Assembly: GCA_035510355.1 (NCBI GenBank) | Contig: DATKHF010000020.1 | Location: 1 to 38,423, forward strand | Source of the DNA: DATKHF01 sp035510355 | GTDB taxonomy: Bacteria; Patescibacteriota; Saccharimonadia; Saccharimonadales; UBA4665 | Direction: 5' to 3' | Length of the DNA: 38,423 bases | Part shown: piece by piece, positions 25,161 to 32,285 of the stretch | Numbering within the stretch: the stretch's first letter is position 1 | Layout of the letters: every line of letters begins with the position of its first letter | Notes under the pieces: model-generated | Database searches by the model: none | What the model saw: the letters and a program-made list of their open reading frames with translations, nothing else | What the model was told of the DNA's origin: nothing | Made by a program: the position numbers and the translations under genes

Positions 25161-26354
25161 CTACATCTTCCACGAATGTTTTAAATTAGCTATGCCTTCA
25201 TCATCGGTCGTTTTCTTTATAAGGAAGGCGGCCGCATTTGGCTTATAGTCATAGACATTGACTACATCTTCGCTCATGGTAGCCCCGGTAATAGTATACT
25301 GCCCCGGCATAAGGTCTAAGTCTAGCGAAATTGTTGCCGAACCTTTTTCTTTTTTGGTTGGTTCTACTCCCCCATACTTTGTGTTGGTACCATAACAGTA
25401 GACGCCCTCATTGGTGAATATCTGAAAGCCGAGGTGTAGTGCCTCGTGTTTGGGGTTCACAAAATTGATACTAATGTCGCAAGTTTCACCACTGTCAAAT
25501 TTGTTTTTAGCCTTCCCTTTCTGGGTAATCGTGATACTTTTGACGTAGGCATTATCGCGGTGATGCTCGGTTTGCTCACCGCTCTGTGCAGTTGCTGTTT
25601 GTTTTTTCTCAAAGTTCATATCGACGTAGGAATCGGCTATCTGTTTTGGCTTGGCAATTTCTAATATTTTTCCATCGTTGATAAGCATAGCCCGGTCACA
25701 AAACTTGAGCACGGCACTCATATCATGCGTAACGAGAATCACTGTTCGTGGGCTCTTTTTAAGCGTTCTGAAATAGTCAAAGCATTTTTGCTGAAAGTCC
25801 ATATCACCAACGGCCAAGACCTCGTCCAATATAAGAATTTCGCTTTGCGCCCTTATTGCAATCGAGAAGGCCAGTCGTACTTGCATGCCTGAGGAGTAGT
25901 TTTTAAGCTTTTGGTCCATAAAGCGTTCAATTTCGGCGAAGGCTACGATGTCGTCATACATGGCAGTCACCTCTTTTCGGTTAAAACCAAAGAGCGCTCC
26001 GTTTAAGAACACATTTTCGCGCCCCGTGAGTTCTGGACTAAATCCAACTCCCAGCTCAATAAAGGGGGTGAGTTTGCCAGTAATATCAATGGTGCCGCTA
26101 TCTGGTGAATAAATGCCGGCTAGTAGCTTCAGGAGGGTGCTTTTGCCGCTGCCGTTGCGTCCAACAATACCAAAGAACTCACCTTTTTTTACCTCAAATG
26201 ATATATCACTGAGCGCTTTCTGTAGTTCAAACGATCTGTTACGTCTGTAAAAATTCAACAGGATGCTTTTTATGGAACTGTATTTCTCGTGTGGCAGTTT
26301 AAAGGTTTTGCTAACCCGCTCAACCTTGATGGCTATTTCTTCGTCGGTTATCAT
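25161..26354 (-). CDS. wzt: Polysaccharide ABC transporter ATP-binding protein with C-terminal carbohydrate-binding domain
   Basis: This encodes 397 residues. The ATPase domain (about 8-245) has Walker A GRNGSGKST (65-73), signature YSSGMQVRLAFSIA (153-166), Walker B EILILDEVLAVGD (172-184) and the switch His in LVTHD (207-211). A C-terminal domain of about 120 residues (265-390) follows. It is beta-rich (DISINFVNPKHEALHLGFQI, ATISLDLDLMPGQYTI) and matches the Wzt C-terminal domain that recognises the finished, end-modified glycan. It pairs with Wzm, whose stop abuts its start. The C-domain implies that a non-reducing-end modification is read before export, fitting the methyltransferase immediately downstream. 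Confidence 0.93.
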   Translation of the reverse strand: MITDEEIAIKVERVSKTFKLPHEKYSSIKSILLNFYRRNRSFELQKALSDISFEVKKGEFFGIVGRNGSGKSTLLKLLAGIYSPDSGTIDITGKLTPFIELGVGFSPELTGRENVFLNGALFGFNRKEVTAMYDDIVAFAEIERFMDQKLKNYSSGMQVRLAFSIAIRAQSEILILDEVLAVGDMDFQQKCFDYFRTLKKSPRTVILVTHDMSAVLKFCDRAMLINDGKILEIAKPKQIADSYVDMNFEKKQTATAQSGEQTEHHRDNAYVKSITITQKGKAKNKFDSGETCDISINFVNPKHEALHLGFQIFTNEGVYCYGTNTKYGGVEPTKKEKGSATISLDLDLMPGQYTITGATMSEDVVNVYDYKPNAAAFLIKKTTDDEGIANLKHSWKM

Positions 26355-27158
26355 TTAGATATTCTCCGCGAAGTACTTAGACTCTTTCTTAAAGTAAGCT
26401 ATGCCTATAGCGAGAACGACAAGCACAATGACAAAGGGAATGTACTGGTACCAACCACCATTAAATATATGGTTCGGTATCGTCGTAACTTTGGTGACCG
26501 TTATATAGCGAGCATCTTGGAGAGCTTGAGCTAGAGGATTTAGCAGCATTATCTTTTGAAACGTTAGATTGGTAATTCGAGACAACGGATACAGAATCGG
26601 CGTTAGGTAAAAGCCAGCCTGTAGCACTACTTCCCAGATATAGCTTATGTCACGGTACTTCACAAAAGCGGCTGAGAGAAAGAAGGATACCCCCAGTGCA
26701 AACAAATATACCTCACCGAGTACCAGTGGCAATAAGATGATTTTATCGGAAGGTGTGACGTGACCAATAACCATGAAAATGGCTATGATCACCAAGTTTA
26801 GCAGTAGATTAATGACCGCTGAGAAGCTGCTGCTCAGGATGATTATCCAACGTGGGATTCTTATTTTTCGAATCAAGTCACCACGGCCAACAATCGACCC
26901 TAAACTTTGCATCGTCATTTCCACAAAGAAGTTCCAGACCACAATACCAAACAATAAATATACTGGGTAATGCGGTACGCCAGCCCCAACTTTTAAGAAT
27001 TTTACAAAGACGATGTATAAAATTACAAAAATGAGTAAGGGGCGCAATAATGACCAGGCATACCCTAACACCGAACCTTGATAACGCAACTTAAAGTCGG
27101 TTCTCACTAACTCACCGACCAGCACTCTGTTTTGCTTCGAGAAAATGCGTTTTACCAT
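26355..27158 (-). CDS. wzm: Polysaccharide ABC transporter permease (ABC-2 type)
   Basis: This encodes 267 residues with six predicted membrane segments. The basic N-terminus leads into FKLRYQGSVLGYAWSLLRPL, the conserved amphipathic element of ABC-2 O-antigen/teichoic-acid permeases. FGIVVWNFFVEMTMQSLGSI, RIPRWIIILSSSFSAVINLL and the late VLQAGFYLTPILYPLSRI also match the family. With Wzt it forms the exporter moving lipid-linked glycan out of the cytoplasm. It is the first gene of a five-gene minus-strand operon whose members abut or overlap. There is no Shine-Dalgarno sequence before the ATG, consistent with a near-leaderless transcript from the TATAAT at 27171. Confidence 0.92.
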   Translation of the reverse strand: MVKRIFSKQNRVLVGELVRTDFKLRYQGSVLGYAWSLLRPLLIFVILYIVFVKFLKVGAGVPHYPVYLLFGIVVWNFFVEMTMQSLGSIVGRGDLIRKIRIPRWIIILSSSFSAVINLLLNLVIIAIFMVIGHVTPSDKIILLPLVLGEVYLFALGVSFFLSAAFVKYRDISYIWEVVLQAGFYLTPILYPLSRITNLTFQKIMLLNPLAQALQDARYITVTKVTTIPNHIFNGGWYQYIPFVIVLVVLAIGIAYFKKESKYFAENI

Positions 27159-27170
27159 TATATATCAGGT

Positions 27171-27176
27171 ATTATA
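27171..27176 (-). promoter_or_regulatory. Candidate -10 box (TATAAT) of the wzm-wzt operon
   Basis: A perfect TATAAT on the minus strand ends 12 bases before the wzm ATG, so the transcript would have a leader of only a few bases. No ribosome site is present, consistent with this. The -35 region about 17 bases further up (TCGACT) is a poor match. Confidence 0.45.
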
Positions 27177-27193
27177 GAAGAAACGAGGTATGA

Positions 27194-27298
27194 AGTCGAT
27201 GCTTGCAGCCGAGAGGGCGCTTAGGCTACCAAACACCAGAAGAGTACTGTGCTACACTGGGCTTAACTATTCCGCGTGCGGAAGTGTCCACGATGTAG
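27194..27298 (+). pseudogene. Transposase C-terminal remnant (integrase-core type)
   Basis: Within the 203-base space between wzm and the Dpm1-like gene, one plus-strand frame after a TGA reads RGRLGYQTPEEYCATLGLTI, then PRAEVSTM and TAG. The G-Y-x-T-P-E-E-Y block is the usual end of the rve/integrase core of IS3- and IS481-type transposases, and a V-S-T-M end followed by the element's terminus is common there. There is no start, DDE site or upstream half, so this is the 3' scrap of an insertion sequence. The call rests on about 30 residues and remains tentative. The remaining bases to 27361 hold only weak promoter-like AT-rich sequence. Confidence 0.5.
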
Positions 27299-27361
27299 TG
27301 AGTAAGTGCACGGCACTATTGTACATGAGGTTTTTACTATAAAATGCGTTGTTAGAATATT

Positions 27362-28117
27362 ATGAAAGTGTCCCAAATGAAGATTGCAATTGCCACCCCC
27401 ACCTACAACGAAGCCAAAAACATCAAGAAACTAGCTCTGGGTCTCGAAAAGGTTTGCAAAGATATTAGCGATGCTTCTTTTGTCCTGTTTGTTATCGATG
27501 ACAACTCTCCTGACGGCACTGCTCAGGTAGCTCGGGAAACAGCTAAAAAAATCAAGGCAAAAAATTTCAGCGTGCAAGTACTCGTTCGTCGTGCCAAGGA
27601 AGGTATTGGTAAAGCCTATGTTTACGGCTTTAACGAAATTCTCAAACAGGACTTCGACTACCTTATTCAAATTGACGCGGATTTATCGCATCATCCAAAG
27701 TATATTAAAGACTTTATGGAACAGGCACGACTGGGTAAAGACTTCGTTTCAGCTTCTCGCTACATGAAAGGTGGTGGTATCGCTGACTGGGGGCTGCACC
27801 GTAAAATTCTAAGTCGCGGTGGAAATATCTACACGCGGCTATTTCTTGGTAGTACCATAACCGATTATACGAATGGCCTAAATATGTTTAGTACTAAGCT
27901 ACTTCGAGAACTCGACACTAATTCTCTCAGCTCGGCCGGCTATGGCTTTTTTATTCAACTTAAGCAAAAAGCTTTGCAGCATGCTAAGCATTATGCGCAG
28001 ATACCAATGATTCTGACCGACCGTAAGCACGGTAAATCCAAAATGCCTAAGAACACTATTTTGATTAACCTGATGCTTGTACCACGGCTTCGCTTTGGTC
28101 GTCGTAAATCTGACTAA
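27362..28117 (+). CDS. Polyprenyl/dolichyl-phosphate mannose synthase-like GT2
   Basis: This encodes 251 residues of one GT-A domain. MKIAIATPTYNEAKNIKKLA begins at residue 6, FVIDDNSPDGTAQVA holds the nucleotide-binding Asp, and LIQIDADLSHHPKYI is the metal site (D-A-D) of Dpm1-type enzymes. DYTNGLNMFSTKLL and GYGFFIQLKQKAL match the acceptor-side region, and DRKHGKSKM is the conserved end motif. There is no C-terminal membrane domain. It would make polyprenyl-phosphate-mannose (or a similar sugar) for outer-face GT-C enzymes such as the Gpi18-like protein. ATG 27362 has no ribosome site; ATG 27377 is an alternative start. Its 5' and 3' ends match the remnant at 15560. Confidence 0.9.
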   Translation: MKVSQMKIAIATPTYNEAKNIKKLALGLEKVCKDISDASFVLFVIDDNSPDGTAQVARETAKKIKAKNFSVQVLVRRAKEGIGKAYVYGFNEILKQDFDYLIQIDADLSHHPKYIKDFMEQARLGKDFVSASRYMKGGGIADWGLHRKILSRGGNIYTRLFLGSTITDYTNGLNMFSTKLLRELDTNSLSSAGYGFFIQLKQKALQHAKHYAQIPMILTDRKHGKSKMPKNTILINLMLVPRLRFGRRKSD

Positions 28118-28128
28118 CTAATTGCTCG

Positions 28129-29418
28129 CTACTTTTTGGTTTTTGTTTTCGGTGCAGACTTAGCTTTGGGCAACGCGAAGGTCGAAAATTCTGGAGCTGG
28201 GAAAATCATAACCCCACCCTTCTCTAAATATTCATGTTCGCGTTCAATGAACGTTTGGCGAAAGAACCACGGCAAAATTAATAAGTAGTCCGGCTGTACT
28301 TTACGCATTTCGGTTTCAGAGTAAATTGGGATATCAGTACCAATAGTGTGTCTTCCCCATTTAACCTCTTGTTTTTCGGCTATGCCGTCAATCAGTTTGT
28401 GATCAAGCCCGAACATTTGTAGTAAGGTGTTGCCTTTGGTGCTCGCACCGTAACCCCAGACAGACTTGCCTTTCGATCGGGCAGCTTTAATATATTCAAC
28501 TGTTTGTTCTTTCAGATCTAAGATTCGCTGGTAAAAATTAATATATGCTTGTTTTGAATTAAAACCTTGTCGTTCTTCCCATTCCAGTAGCGAGTCAACC
28601 TTGATTCTGCAAATGTCGCGGTCCGCCGGGGTCAGATAATTGTCAGGGGCGTCTTTTTTTTGTAAATACAGTCGTATTGAGCCACCATTAACGTTATTTA
28701 ATTCAACGTCTTTAATGACAAACCCGACGCGATCCGTTAGCCACTTAAGCGACGTAAGGTTGTAGTAGCAAAGATGCTCATGACATATGACGCCTAATTC
28801 AGTTTGCATAATGTTAGCAGGCGTATAGGACAATTGCAGCGTAAACAAGCCGTCAGTTTCAAGGATTTCGTAAATATCCTTGAGGATCTGCTCAGGATTA
28901 TTGAGATCATAAAAGCAAGCTGCGCAACTAATTCGTGAGGCAGACTTAAAACCGGCGTCTGTAAAGGCTTTGGCAGAGAAGTAGTCACGGATGATGACGT
29001 CACCATTGGTGTTGGCTTCTGGATAATCTGATGGGTCTATGCCGACCCTCAGGTATTTGCTTCCGTCGACTGTTGAAAGCAGGTACCCGTCGTTAGACGC
29101 AATGTCCACGTATACCGATTTTTTGTTTTTTTCGGGAACAGATGTACAGGTTTTATATGCTAGGTCTTTGAGGGCGTCCCGCATTGATGGGTTTACAGCG
29201 CTTCGGTAATAGTACATGCTGCCCCACATTAAAGAGGCGTCAGGCTGCTTCATAAGTTGCACAGCTTTGCTAATGGGATCGAAACCAAGCGCTAGTTCGC
29301 AGGGCGGTCCTTTCGGTTTTTCACCCTTTTTTAGAAAGTCTGATACGTACAGATTACCAACACTAAACAACGGTTCTAGAAGTTTCCCTGATACAACGCT
29401 TTTTTTGTACTCTGTCAT
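28129..29418 (-). CDS. C-methyltransferase-like protein (NDP-hexose C-methyltransferase family)
   Basis: This encodes 429 residues. The central methyltransferase domain has motif I YVDIASNDGYLLS (103-115), then ILKDIYEILETDGLFTLQLS and VICHEHLCYYNLTSL, the catalytic-region signature of TylC3/Methyltransf_13-type sugar C-methyltransferases. The C-terminal Methyltransf_14 domain has VWGYGASTKGNTLLQMFGLD and YLLILPWFFRQTFIERE. The N-terminal zinc domain is present by outline (LEPLFSVGNLYVSDFLKKGE), but its usual CxxC pairs are missing; only Cys40 and Cys91 occur in the first 100 residues. A Lys-rich tail ends the protein. It may methylate a branched 6-deoxysugar, or act without bound zinc. Divergent from the Nudix gene. 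Confidence 0.82.
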   Translation of the reverse strand: MTEYKKSVVSGKLLEPLFSVGNLYVSDFLKKGEKPKGPPCELALGFDPISKAVQLMKQPDASLMWGSMYYYRSAVNPSMRDALKDLAYKTCTSVPEKNKKSVYVDIASNDGYLLSTVDGSKYLRVGIDPSDYPEANTNGDVIIRDYFSAKAFTDAGFKSASRISCAACFYDLNNPEQILKDIYEILETDGLFTLQLSYTPANIMQTELGVICHEHLCYYNLTSLKWLTDRVGFVIKDVELNNVNGGSIRLYLQKKDAPDNYLTPADRDICRIKVDSLLEWEERQGFNSKQAYINFYQRILDLKEQTVEYIKAARSKGKSVWGYGASTKGNTLLQMFGLDHKLIDGIAEKQEVKWGRHTIGTDIPIYSETEMRKVQPDYLLILPWFFRQTFIEREHEYLEKGGVMIFPAPEFSTFALPKAKSAPKTKTKK

Positions 29419-29478
29419 TCGTAGACCATGATAGCAAACAAATTTTGCAAAACAAAATAGCTTTTCTTACCAAAATAA

Positions 29479-29519
29479 GTTGACAGACAGTTGACATAAT
29501 TGCAATTATAGACTATAGT
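29479..29519 (+). promoter_or_regulatory. Strong sigma70-type promoter with duplicated TTGACA
   Basis: TTGACA at 29491-29496 and TATAGT at 29514-29519 are separated by exactly 17 bases, the best promoter in the window. A second TTGACA lies at 29480-29485 within a direct repeat of AGTTGACA spaced 11 bases, about one helical turn, which could also serve as an operator. The transcript would start near 29526, giving a leader of about 40 bases before the Nudix-like gene. Confidence 0.7.
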
Positions 29520-29565
29520 GATAATGTTAATTCAAACGTAGAACACCGACCAATAAGAAGCGACT

Positions 29566-30072
29566 ATGACTCACTTTCCCCCAAAAAACCAACCACTGCC
29601 AATTCCTGACGAACCATATGTCTCTCAGGAGCTTTATGAAGCAGCCCACAAAAATTTTGCTATTGGATATACTGATGTGGTACTTCGTGACCCAGAAAGC
29701 GGTAAGTTCTTTTTCCCGACTCGCGGAGTGGAGCCAGAAAAAGGTAAAACCTGGTTTATCGGCGGACGGATTGCGGTTGGCGATACCATTGAGCAGAGCG
29801 CGGCCCGTCATGTTAAACATGATGCTGGGCTGGTCATACCAAGTAGTAGATTTTCTGATGTTTCCCACTTCAGTATTGCTCACGTAACGGAGCGCCCGGG
29901 TAGGGAGCAACTTGTCCGCCATGCTCTTAATAACGTACTTGTTGCGAATCTAAAACCAGAAGAAGTACAGACCCTCAATGATAAAGTAGCAGACAATAAG
30001 ATGAGCAAAGAGTACAGTGGTGGTGCGTGGTATAACCCCGAACTGATACGCAAGAATTACCTGATCCTGTAA
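29566..30072 (+). CDS. Degenerate Nudix protein, GDP-mannose mannosyl hydrolase-like
   Basis: This encodes 168 residues. The core has FAIGYTDVVLRDPESGKFFF (31-50), KTWFIGGRIAVGDT (61-74) and the Nudix-box position 66-89, reading GGRIAVGDTIEQSAARHVKH then DAGLV. Compared with the standard G-x5-E-x7-R-E-U-x-E-E-x-G-U box, the first Glu is Ala and the R-E and E-E positions read R-H and H-D. GDP-mannose mannosyl hydrolase (Gmm) also has a changed box of this form (GGRV...LG), so it may act on GDP-mannose rather than be dead. The neighbouring rmd and gmd genes fit. AAGAAG lies upstream of the ATG. The C-terminus may be shortened: the next frame continues protein-like to 30179. Confidence 0.72.
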   Translation: MTHFPPKNQPLPIPDEPYVSQELYEAAHKNFAIGYTDVVLRDPESGKFFFPTRGVEPEKGKTWFIGGRIAVGDTIEQSAARHVKHDAGLVIPSSRFSDVSHFSIAHVTERPGREQLVRHALNNVLVANLKPEEVQTLNDKVADNKMSKEYSGGAWYNPELIRKNYLIL

Positions 30073-30179
30073 AGCAATTCGTGAGAGATTTCTCTGATCA
30101 TGAAGTTATGATCAACGCAATCCACGTCATAGCTAATGAAGAGAACGAGCGCCGGTCTAATCAGACCTTAGGTAAGTAA
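30036..30179 (+). pseudogene. Out-of-frame C-terminal tail of the Nudix-like gene
   Basis: A frame one base back from the Nudix gene is open from 30036 to TAA at 30177-30179, spanning the Nudix stop at 30070. After the overlap it reads PDPVKQFVRDFSDHEVMINA then IHVIANEENERRSNQTLGK, an amphipathic and charged stretch that looks like a natural protein tail. Its only ATG (30108) has no ribosome site. The likely explanation is a one-base indel near 30055-30066 that cut the original C-terminus from the Nudix protein. No slippery heptamer for programmed frameshifting is seen. The remaining bases up to 30227 hold nothing clear. Confidence 0.4.
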
Positions 30180-30227
30180 AATAATATCCGCTAATCGCTG
30201 CCAACACTTTTGTTGTACCCTAAGAAC

Positions 30228-31169
30228 ATGCCTAAAGTACTAATAACTGGCATTAACGGGTTTGTAGGACAACATTTAACCCGAGAGCTTACCCGTCAAG
30301 GACATCAAGTAGATGGGCTTATTCACGGGAGCAAGTTGGCGCCAGATATTCGCGGCAGTGTTGCGAAATATACGGTATGCGACATTGCTGATCGCCGGGC
30401 GGTTTTCCAACTAGACTTGTCTTCCTATGACGTCATTGTAAATCTTGCAGGTCTTGCCAGTTATGGAAAATCTTTTGCTGCGCCGAAACATTATATGGAA
30501 GTTAATGCTGATGCGGTAAAAAACATTTGTTTACGTATGAGTGATCAAGCTTCAAAAAGCCGGTTACTGACAATTAGTAGCGGTGTCGTTTATGATCCGC
30601 GTCAATCACTACCATTCTATGAGACATCAAAAACAGCGAATCAGGCTTCGCCCTATACTGCCAGTAAATTACACATGGAACAGATTGTTACGTCATATAT
30701 TAACAAGGGCTTAGACTGTCTGATCATTCGTCCTTTTAACCATATCGGCCCCGGCCAGAGCGCCGGCTTTTTAGTACATGATTTATGCCAACAGTTGCTT
30801 CAAGTTGCTGCCGGCGCAAAAGATTCAGTGATCGTCGGGAACTTGGCCTCCAGACGTGACTACAGTGATGTTCGTGATGTGGTGAAGGCCTATGCGCAGC
30901 TAGCCTTTGCTAAACCTAAAATACTAACGAGTCATGTATATAACGTCTGCAGTGGCGTGTCACAGTCGGGTCAGGCTATTTTAGAAGAGCTTCAAAAACA
31001 TATACCTGGTAGTCAGCAGGCTCACCTCGTGGTAGATTCGAAACTCCTTCGTCCGGATGATCCTGAGGAATTACGAGGCAGTCACGATCTTTTGTCGAAA
31101 GATATCGGCTGGCAACCGAAAGTTCCTTTTGAACAAACGCTTGAAGATATTGTCCACTCGATTAGCTAG
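30228..31169 (+). CDS. rmd: GDP-4-dehydro-6-deoxy-D-mannose reductase-like epimerase/dehydratase
   Basis: This encodes 313 residues of an extended short-chain dehydrogenase. The Rossmann motif is TGINGFVGQHL (7-17). NLAGLASYGKSF (72-83), TISSGVVYDP (115-124) and YTASK (143-147, Tyr143/Lys147) follow. RPFNHIGPGQSAGFLVHDLC and RDYSDVRDVVKAY are characteristic of Rmd-type GDP-sugar reductases. It would reduce the gmd product to GDP-D-rhamnose. I chose ATG 30228 because the Rossmann motif then starts at residue 7; a TTG at 30210 in frame lacks support. Gmd is the converging next gene, so the two form a pathway on opposite strands rather than an operon. Another 4-keto-sugar reductase role is possible. 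Confidence 0.82.
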   Translation: MPKVLITGINGFVGQHLTRELTRQGHQVDGLIHGSKLAPDIRGSVAKYTVCDIADRRAVFQLDLSSYDVIVNLAGLASYGKSFAAPKHYMEVNADAVKNICLRMSDQASKSRLLTISSGVVYDPRQSLPFYETSKTANQASPYTASKLHMEQIVTSYINKGLDCLIIRPFNHIGPGQSAGFLVHDLCQQLLQVAAGAKDSVIVGNLASRRDYSDVRDVVKAYAQLAFAKPKILTSHVYNVCSGVSQSGQAILEELQKHIPGSQQAHLVVDSKLLRPDDPEELRGSHDLLSKDIGWQPKVPFEQTLEDIVHSIS

Positions 31170-31179
31170 ACCTGACGGC

Positions 31180-32175
31180 TTACTTTAGATTAGTGGCGGA
31201 TTCAATCGCAACGTCGTGCTCAACCATCATGGTAACGAGGCCGGGGAAATCTACTTTCCGCTTCCAGCCAAGGACTTTTTTGGCTTTGGAAGCATCACCA
31301 TATAAGGTGAATACTTCTGCTGGACGCATAAATTCCGGATTTTGCTTAACATAGGGCTTCCATTTATCAATACCCACGGCTTTAAAGGCTAGTTCTAAAA
31401 ATTCTTCAATAGAATGAGTTTCGCCAGTGGCCAGTACATAATCATCCGACTTTGGCTGCTGGAGCATTCGCCACATACCATCGACGTAATCTCCGGCATA
31501 TCCCCAATCGCGGCGTGGATCGAGATTGCCAAGTTCAACGTGATCCTGCAAACCTAAATGAATGCGGGCCACGGCATTACTTATCTTGCGGGTTACAAAT
31601 TCCATACCGCGTCTTGGCCCCTCATGGTTGAACAAAATACCGCAGGTAGCGTGCATGCCGTAACTCTCGCGATAATTCTTTGTAATCCAGTGGCCATATA
31701 CTTTTGAGACTCCGTATGGGCTGCGCGGGTGAAACGGAGCGTGTTCGTCATAGCCGCCTTTTGGACGGTTATAGTCAAGGCCGCCAAACATTTCAGAAGT
31801 TGATGCCTGATAAAAGCGAACCGTCTTTTCTCCGCCAGTAAGTCGAATGGCTTCCAGTAGATTGAGTACTCCCATGCCAGTCAAAAGTGTGGTTAGCTGC
31901 GGGTTTTTGAACGAGTAACCAACGTGGCTGATGGCTGCCAAGTTATACACTTCATCGGGAGCGGCAGTTTCAACAGCCCGAATAAGCGAGCTCTGATCCG
32001 CCAGATCGCCGGGGATTAATTTAATGTATGGTTGCTCTTTCTCAACGATCGCTCGCTTAGGATTATTCTGTCCACGAATAAGGCCGTGGACTTCATAGTT
32101 TTTACTGTGTAATAGCTCAGCTAGGTGGTATCCGTCTTGACCGGTAATTCCTGTAATCAGTGCTGTCTTAGGCAT
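31180..32175 (-). CDS. gmd: GDP-mannose 4,6-dehydratase
   Basis: This encodes 331 residues and converts GDP-mannose to GDP-4-keto-6-deoxymannose. ITGITGQDGYHLAELLHSKN (7-26) is the classic Gmd opening. NLAAISHVGYSFKNP (78-92), QASTSEMFG (123-131, catalytic Ser/Thr/Glu), HPRSPYGVSKVYGHWITKNY (149-168, Tyr154 and Lys158), LFNHEGPRRGMEFVTRKIS and LGNLDPRRDWGYAGDYVDGM are all diagnostic. Length is a little shorter than the E. coli enzyme. The GDP-mannose source is outside the window except for the phosphomannomutase-like gene. It converges on rmd with 10 bases between, and diverges from the GT2 at 32286. Confidence 0.95.
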   Translation of the reverse strand: MPKTALITGITGQDGYHLAELLHSKNYEVHGLIRGQNNPKRAIVEKEQPYIKLIPGDLADQSSLIRAVETAAPDEVYNLAAISHVGYSFKNPQLTTLLTGMGVLNLLEAIRLTGGEKTVRFYQASTSEMFGGLDYNRPKGGYDEHAPFHPRSPYGVSKVYGHWITKNYRESYGMHATCGILFNHEGPRRGMEFVTRKISNAVARIHLGLQDHVELGNLDPRRDWGYAGDYVDGMWRMLQQPKSDDYVLATGETHSIEEFLELAFKAVGIDKWKPYVKQNPEFMRPAEVFTLYGDASKAKKVLGWKRKVDFPGLVTMMVEHDVAIESATNLK

Positions 32176-32232
32176 ATAACCAACTCCCCTTTTATTTGCT
32201 AATACTGTAACGTCCTACTAGTATAAAGAATG

Positions 32233-32283
32233 ATGCATAAGATTGCTATTGATGGTTGCAAGTTCAGAGCTCGCACCGAATAA
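32233..32283 (+). pseudogene. Possible N-terminal remnant of a GT4 gene (or leader ORF)
   Basis: ATG 32233 opens 16 codons ending in TAA at 32281-32283, two bases before the next GT2 start. The peptide MHKIAIDGCKFRARTE closely follows the start of GT4 glycosyltransferases (K-I-A-I-D-A-R-x-x-x-x-T-G), such as the one at 33293 which begins TTVAIDARESGTTTGR. It breaks off at the Thr before the usual Gly. It may be the scrap of a deleted GT4 gene or now act as a leader peptide coupled to the GT2. The match is very short, so chance is not excluded. Confidence 0.4.
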
Positions 32284-32285
32284 TT

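Noticed and set aside
27270..27283. Near-palindrome TTCCGCGTGCGGAA as a possible operator
   Set aside because: It lies inside the codons of the transposase-like scrap and is not repeated at other promoters in the window.
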